Positions 59,520 to 64,000 of a stretch of 64,000 bases of DNA are shown here, piece by piece (positions within the stretch are counted from its first letter, which is position 1; each line of letters starts with the position of its first letter). The notes beneath the pieces were generated by a model that was not told where the DNA came from, ran no database searches, and saw only the letters and a list, made by a program, of their open reading frames with translations. Both the position numbers and the translations under genes were made by a program. This stretch comes from Paulinella micropora (Eukaryota > Cercozoa > Imbricatea > Euglyphida), in assembly GCA_009731375.1 (NCBI GenBank), contig BJOX01000099.1, positions 937,497 to 1,001,496 of the forward strand, read 5' to 3'.

Positions 59520-59864
59520 GAAAAAATGGCAATGGCTTAGTTCCGGCTGCGACCACGTTCACTCGAGCAAAACTCGAGTGTTCTGCGGGTCGCAAGGGTG
59601 CAGTCCGTCTGACAGTAACGGTCTTCTAGAAATTCACTGGTGCGCCGACCAAATGCAGACCATACACATATGGCAATATCACTGCCTTTTTGTCCGCACT
59701 ACTGCCTTTTTGAACTATATCACTGCCTTTTTTGGCAGTATCACCATATTTCTGCCATATCACGACGTCCAGGGACATAAAGGTAGCGGGCGCGTGCCAT
59801 GGGCAAGGACCCGCGACTGACTGCCAGTCCACCCTCATAACCCAAGGACACAAGTACCACCCAA
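59520..59864. promoter_or_regulatory. Candidate viral origin with nested dyad (S5)
   Basis: The only copy with a 52-bp block at 59555-59606. Inner arms are CACTCGAG (59560-59567) and CTCGAGTG (59573-59580) around a CAAAA loop. Outer arms are TGCGACC (59548-59554) and GGTCGCA (59588-59594). The three ACTGCCTTTTT iterons follow at 59681, 59701 and 59722. A nested dyad plus iterons beside an origin-binding helicase gene is what an origin of this class would look like. The other three copies have lost the block cleanly between CC dinucleotides. Confidence 0.55.
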
Positions 59865-60845
59865 ATGCGCAGACAAGGAGACGACCGACACGACCGTACC
59901 GCCAAGCGCCGACGGCTGACCGGCCAACCACTCATCACCGCGTTCGTCCGCACGACCAGCCCGTCCACCGTACCAAGCGTCCGAGCCCCGTTCACCTTGG
60001 CGACGCTGGCGCGACGGTCGGCGGCACCACCGTCCGACCAAGGGGAACTGAGTGCGCTTGCGCGCAAGATCGTCCCGCCACCGAATCGCCTTGAGGAGAT
60101 ACCCATCCGAGCGCTTATGCGAGAGTCGACTGAATCAGGCCAAGACCCCAGCAAACGAGACCTGGAATTTACGTGCGGAAGGACCCCTGACCAGCCATGG
60201 GACTTCCTCACTGCCCGCCCAGGTGAGATGAATCTATCAGTGTTGGACATGAACATTTTGGGCGGGCACTGGAATTCTCCCGGCGAGATCGCCGAGCTCT
60301 TGCTTCTTCCGCGCGCGGCCCCGGTTGCACTGGCGCCTTACATGATCCCTGAGATGGCCAGTATAGTTTGCCCTTACATCGAACCAGCTGTTTATTATGA
60401 CCCTTTGCCTCCTCGCACGTTGGCTAGCAGTTACTCTGACCTTCGCGCGATCGGGGAGCTGCTGGAGGTGCAGTTCCCGCTACATGAGCACGCGTACTGG
60501 ACGATGGTGCAGTCAGATGAGGCACGAGCGCTGTACGGCGACCCAGTCTTCAAGGGAGCGGCGGCTGTGGACTGGCTGCAGAGGTGCTCTACATGGGACA
60601 ATATCGCAAACCTGTTTAGGCTACACTTCACAGCAGGTATGACAGCGGACAATACGAGCTTACTGTTCGGCTACATGCGCATATACTGGACCTTTGCCGA
60701 ACTTCGCCTGAACGCGGGGCTCAAAGCAGTTTTCGAACACGTGGCACACCGTCTGAACTCTTTCCATTCGATTCCCCAAGGACCGCCGCCATCCGACGAG
60801 TGGCACTTCTTGGTTCGCATGCAGTATTTTTTTGATAGGAGGTAA
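59865..60845 (+). CDS. Orphan viral protein of 326 aa (copy S5)
   Basis: Intact third copy, same protein sequence. It belongs to the unit with the complete acidic gene and the dyad-containing intergenic region, so S5 is probably closest to the original viral arrangement. Confidence 0.75.
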   Translation: MRRQGDDRHDRTAKRRRLTGQPLITAFVRTTSPSTVPSVRAPFTLATLARRSAAPPSDQGELSALARKIVPPPNRLEEIPIRALMRESTESGQDPSKRDLEFTCGRTPDQPWDFLTARPGEMNLSVLDMNILGGHWNSPGEIAELLLLPRAAPVALAPYMIPEMASIVCPYIEPAVYYDPLPPRTLASSYSDLRAIGELLEVQFPLHEHAYWTMVQSDEARALYGDPVFKGAAAVDWLQRCSTWDNIANLFRLHFTAGMTADNTSLLFGYMRIYWTFAELRLNAGLKAVFEHVAHRLNSFHSIPQGPPPSDEWHFLVRMQYFFDRR

Positions 60846-60978
60846 AATTGTACATATGATTAAAACAATCGTAATTGTCTAATCTACTAATTTAATAACA
60901 GTATCAAGAGATTAACTCCATTTAATTAGTTCACAAAATCCTATTTTATTAATACAGACCAGGCAGTCAATGTCTGTC

Positions 60979-62106
60979 TCAGAGTGGCGTGATGATCAGC
61001 CACTCGTAGAACGTGTTGGAGGCGTGGATGCCCAGGGCGTCGAGGTCCTTCAGCTGCCTGGCCACTTCCGACTTGCGGTCGAACAATAGCTGCCGTGCGG
61101 GGTCGATGCCGAAGGCGTGGCAGTCGTAGATGACGATGCAGAGCGGCGCGGTTCCGTCGAATAGCCAGCCGGTGCCGCGCTTCTTCCTGGGCTCGCGGGA
61201 GACGATAGCCAACGACTGCCCTTGCTTCTCCAGCGTGTCGAGGTACTCGAAGAAGACGGGGTAGCAGTCGACGGATTTCTTGAAGCTTGACCTAAGCTTT
61301 TCCTTGTAGCGCTTCGGGGCGTCGCATAGGTTGAACAAGGCCATGGCCAAGCACGCGTACGGCTGATCGAGGCGGAAGAGCTGTGTAACGGCCGTGCCTG
61401 CTGAGCAGGCTCCTGCACGCGGCACAGAGCTAGAGTCCCCGACCGGCTTGTACGGCGTGTTCTTGCCCATGACATCCGCCATGATCGTTCGCTGCCAGTG
61501 TTCATCCGCGTAGGGGCCATCCTCCTGCTTCCAAGTCAGCACGTAGTCCAGCGGCTCCAGTTTCCGGCTGCGTCGCTTGGTATTGAGGTCCTGCCAGACC
61601 ACCTTGATGGCGGGCCCGCTACTCTCCTTCCAGCCACATTTCTTCTTTTCCTCGTCCGTAGCCCGCTGGAGCTCGCAGTAGCGGTAGCGTTTGCCGGTCG
61701 GTGCGTGCAGGCAGCGTCGCTTGGTAGGCATCTCCTCCTCTGGGGCGGGCGCCGGCGGCGGGGGCGACGGTGTCGTAGGTAGCGGCGGTGGCGGTCGCGG
61801 GTCGATAGTCAGGATGTCGATGTCCTCCTCGTCCTCTTCGTCATCCTCCTCGTCGCTGCCGTCGTCCTGTCCCGTGGGCGCTGGCGCGGGCAGTGGCTGA
61901 GTGTTAGCAGCGTCGCCGAGACGATCGTCTGGGCCCATGGGCATGCATGCTGAGCTGGCTATATCTCTGAACGCAGCGCCTGCTTGGCGAGCGCAGTCAT
62001 TCTCTGCAACTGGCGCTTGCTCTGGTCTTGGTCCGCCTCTGCCGAGGCTGTCATCCTTGCCACTCGCTCGGTCGACCGCACCGTAGGCAACGTCCAGCAA
62101 TGTCAT
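60979..62106 (-). CDS. Acidic/proline-rich orphan viral protein, complete (copy S5, about 375 aa)
   Basis: The only copy with its own N-terminus. Start chosen at ATG 62106 (MTLLDVAYG); an in-frame ATG at 62130 is possible. Order: Gly/Ala-rich N-terminal 75 residues, an Asp/Glu run (DEEDDEEDEED), a Pro-rich stretch, the basic TKRRCLHAPTGKRYRYCEL segment, then a C-terminal globular region with YACLAMALFNLCD and VIYDCHAFGID. Acidic and proline-rich leaders before a basic patch are common in viral nuclear regulatory proteins, but that is only an analogy. No family recognised. It is convergent with the 326-aa gene. Confidence 0.7.
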   Translation of the reverse strand: MTLLDVAYGAVDRASGKDDSLGRGGPRPEQAPVAENDCARQAGAAFRDIASSACMPMGPDDRLGDAANTQPLPAPAPTGQDDGSDEEDDEEDEEDIDILTIDPRPPPPLPTTPSPPPPAPAPEEEMPTKRRCLHAPTGKRYRYCELQRATDEEKKKCGWKESSGPAIKVVWQDLNTKRRSRKLEPLDYVLTWKQEDGPYADEHWQRTIMADVMGKNTPYKPVGDSSSVPRAGACSAGTAVTQLFRLDQPYACLAMALFNLCDAPKRYKEKLRSSFKKSVDCYPVFFEYLDTLEKQGQSLAIVSREPRKKRGTGWLFDGTAPLCIVIYDCHAFGIDPARQLLFDRKSEVARQLKDLDALGIHASNTFYEWLIITPL

Positions 62107-62164
62107 GTAAGTTGCCACACACAGACACATACACACGCTGAAAACACCCAACTTCGCAAGAGTT

Positions 62165-62680
62165 TATCTCAGCTAATCTCAGAGATTTTTACAAAATTTT
62201 GTTGCATTAACTTTACTGTGATGCGAGCTACCTAAATATATATTCAAACAGTATGTGAATCTTCTGGGCGCCTACCAAAAACACTGAAAAATGGGACTGA
62301 CCACATTTTTCCAAGTGAATGTTTGAAGCTAATCTCTGATATTTTTACGAAATTTTTGTTGCATTAGCTTCACCTTCATGCAAGCTATCTAAATATATAT
62401 ACAAACAGTCTGGGAACTATCTGGGAGCTTACCAAAAACTTAACTAAAACACTGAAAAATTGTACCTACACTATTTTTCCAAGTGATTGTTTGAAGCTAA
62501 TCAATGATATTTTTGCGAAATTTTTTGTTGCATTAGCTTTCCCTTGATGTAGGTTATCTAAATATATACTCAAACGATATGGGAACAGTCGGGGAGCATC
62601 CCAAAAACTTAATCAAAAAACTAGAAAATAGTGCAGACACCATTTTTCCAAGTGACAGTTTGTAGCTAATCTAGACGCAA
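62165..62680. repeat. Degenerate tandem repeat, about 156-169 bp unit
   Basis: AGCTAAT-anchored units begin at 62171, 62327, 62495 and 62664. They share GATATTTTTNCGAAATTTT, GTTGCATTAGCTT and CTAAATATATA words. A further diverged unit is visible near 62990-63080. Viral sequence ends just before this, at about 62107-62160. Confidence 0.8.
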
Positions 62681-63129
62681 TATGTGTGTATATAAGTGAT
62701 TCGTGTTCATCTCGACGTAAGCTTTCAGGATATATATACATATAGCACCATAAACATACAAACATGTTCAAAAACATCAAGGTTCTGTTCCTGTCAGCTA
62801 CCCACTTTCCAAGTTCAGCCGAACTCGGGTTCTGACGCAAAAAATCGCCAGGATCATGCAACATCATACTTACTCTGCTGATCCAAAATTTCCACGTATG
62901 ATTTTTGGTTATTGCATTTTTGCCCCCTCCCCGCCACCTCCCACCGCCTACATGAAATTTTTTTTCTCCCAAAACTTTGCATGTGTCTATCTCAGTTAAT
63001 TTTAGAACTTTTTCTGTAATTTTTTGTTGCGTTAGATTCCTCTCGATGCAGGCTATTAGAATATGTATACTCGATAACATGGAATTTTCGGGGCTCATGC
63101 TAAAAATTCACTTTTCTACCTTTGCTCCC

Positions 63130-64000
63130 CTTTTGCACCCTGAGCGGTGTCGCCTTTGGTCAGAACCGCCACCTTCCGCCTCGTTACTGTATCCTTAGAT
63201 TCCTACATGTCACAATTCTAGCTGGTGCAACCGCCCGCCCCTTTATCACTACCACGGTAGCAAGTCACCCCCACCCCCGCCACCTGAAATTTCATGTGCT
63301 AGGTGACACCCTGTCAGAACTCACACATGGACGAAGTTCATTTACTATATAAATAAAACTAGCTGTCACTGTTCTGACAAAACCACTTGTGCCACCCTGT
63401 CAGAACCCCCACACATCGACCGTTACTTCACACAATATTCCTAAGTGTCAATGTTCTGGCAGGTGCCACCTGCCGCCCCTTTGTTAGTACCCGGTAGCTG
63501 CACCCTCCCCCACCCCGCCACTCAGAAATTTCTGGTGGCTGGTGCCACTGTCAGAACACACACATGTCGAAATTCAAAATACTATATAAATAAAACAAGA
63601 TGATCCTGTTCTGGCAGGTGCAACCAGAGCCACTCTGTCAGAACCTCCACACATCGACAGATACTCCCCACCATACTCTTACGTGTAGTGGTTCTGGCAG
63701 GTGCCACCGGTGACACTCTGTCAGAACCACACACCTTGGCAGTTACTGTCTACCATACTCTTACGTGTCACTGTTCTGGCAGGTGCAACCACCAACAGAA
63801 AAATGGAGGGAGTGGGGGGGACCCCACACTGTGCAGTGACATCTAGACTAGATGTCACAGCACAGTTACTGCCCCCCCTCCCTTCCCTCCTCCCTCCACT
63901 CTTTTTCCCCTCTGGTGGTACCACCCTGTCAGAATCCCACACCTCAGCCGTTCCTCCCACTATATTCTTACGTTTCAGTGTTCTGGCAGGTGCCATAGGA
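63130..64000. repeat. Repeat field of CTGTCAGAAC / GTTCTGGCAG half-palindromes
   Basis: CCCTGTCAGAAC and GTTCTGGCAGGTGCNACC recur at least four to five times each, in alternating orientation, separated by 50-100 bp that often contain CACACATCGAC and CATACTCTTACGTGT. The two words are near reverse complements, so each pair can form a hairpin. No coding frame is supported. Possibly ends of stacked foldback elements. 62681-63129 has nothing I can name. Confidence 0.7.
63828..63866. repeat. Near-perfect palindrome
   Basis: An 11-bp core arm GTGACATCTAG is mirrored by CTAGATGTCAC. Beyond a single A/A mismatch there are outer arms ACTGTGC/GCACAGT. It is flanked by a G-rich run on the left and a C-rich run on the right that extend the symmetry loosely. 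It may be the centre of a foldback element. Confidence 0.8.

Noticed and set aside
34041-62106. Bacterial contamination as the source of the GC-rich block
   Set aside because: Joined without gaps to LINE sequence at two complementary points, and the helicase type is of eukaryotic DNA viruses.
62165-62680. Regularly spaced repeats as a possible CRISPR-like array
   Set aside because: The unit is about 160 bp and degenerate throughout, with no unique spacers, and the context is eukaryotic.

Overview
The window is eukaryotic nuclear DNA of moderate assembly quality (14 runs of N). The evidence is an intron-rich ubiquitin-ligase gene with GT-AG introns, tRNA-derived SINEs tailed by (ATT)n, long (TATG)n and (AAT)n microsatellites, non-LTR and LTR retrotransposons, and a degenerate DNA transposon. 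The UBE4B-like gene and repeat types fit an animal or a unicellular relative of animals, but I cannot fix the species. Small introns (about 50-340 bp, apart from one containing a gap) suggest a fairly compact gene set inside a repeat-rich genome.

Layout. 0-4 kb: SINE copies, simple repeats and a decayed LINE fragment. 4-7.4 kb: nothing genic recognised, several low-complexity tracts. 7.46-14.66 kb, minus strand: a UBE4B/UFD2 ubiquitin chain-elongation factor (E4) in at least 16 exons; my exon model is phase-consistent from the large 5' exon to the stop. 15-18.2 kb: tetranucleotide repeats with a 1.3-kb terminal-inverted-repeat element inserted. 20-30 kb: minisatellites, pyrimidine-rich DNA, SINE arrays and two inverted copies of a 0.6-kb dispersed repeat. 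30.67-34.04 kb: the 5' half of a LINE (ORF1-like region plus endonuclease) on the plus strand.

34.04-62.1 kb is the striking part: GC-rich sequence from a large eukaryotic DNA virus, integrated and partly amplified. It carries an origin-binding-protein-type (UL9-like) SF2 helicase with an N-terminal polymerase-like region, a small membrane protein of a type I associate with nucleocytoviruses, a class I ribonucleotide reductase large subunit cut off by a Ty3-type integrase fragment, and two orphan genes (326 aa; about 375 aa, acidic/proline-rich). In viral sense the order is 375-aa gene >, < 326-aa gene, helicase >, membrane protein >, reductase >. The module 375-aa gene / 326-aa gene / helicase occurs in tandem copies (S1 41753-47097, S2 47098-50664, S3 50675-55719, S4 55720-59509, S5 59520-62106), nearly identical but carrying different deletions. 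Every copy of the helicase is broken. The 345-390 bp between the helicase and the divergent 326-aa gene holds iteron-like repeats and, in S5 only, a nested dyad; it looks like a promoter plus replication origin.

The viral block is bounded by the two halves of one LINE: endonuclease half ending at 34040 (plus strand) and reverse-transcriptase half starting at 41752 (minus strand). The LINE reading frame is continuous across the two broken ends and the helicase is interrupted at the same two points, so a circular or concatemeric viral genome appears to have entered this LINE. The opposite orientation of the halves needs a later inversion or a scaffolding error. 62.16-64 kb is AT-rich flank with its own tandem and palindromic repeats. 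Small gaps not listed as features: 226-235, 23349-23358, 24106-24115, 24429-24438, 26687-26696, 27195-27293, 29376-29519, 50665-50674, 59510-59519.
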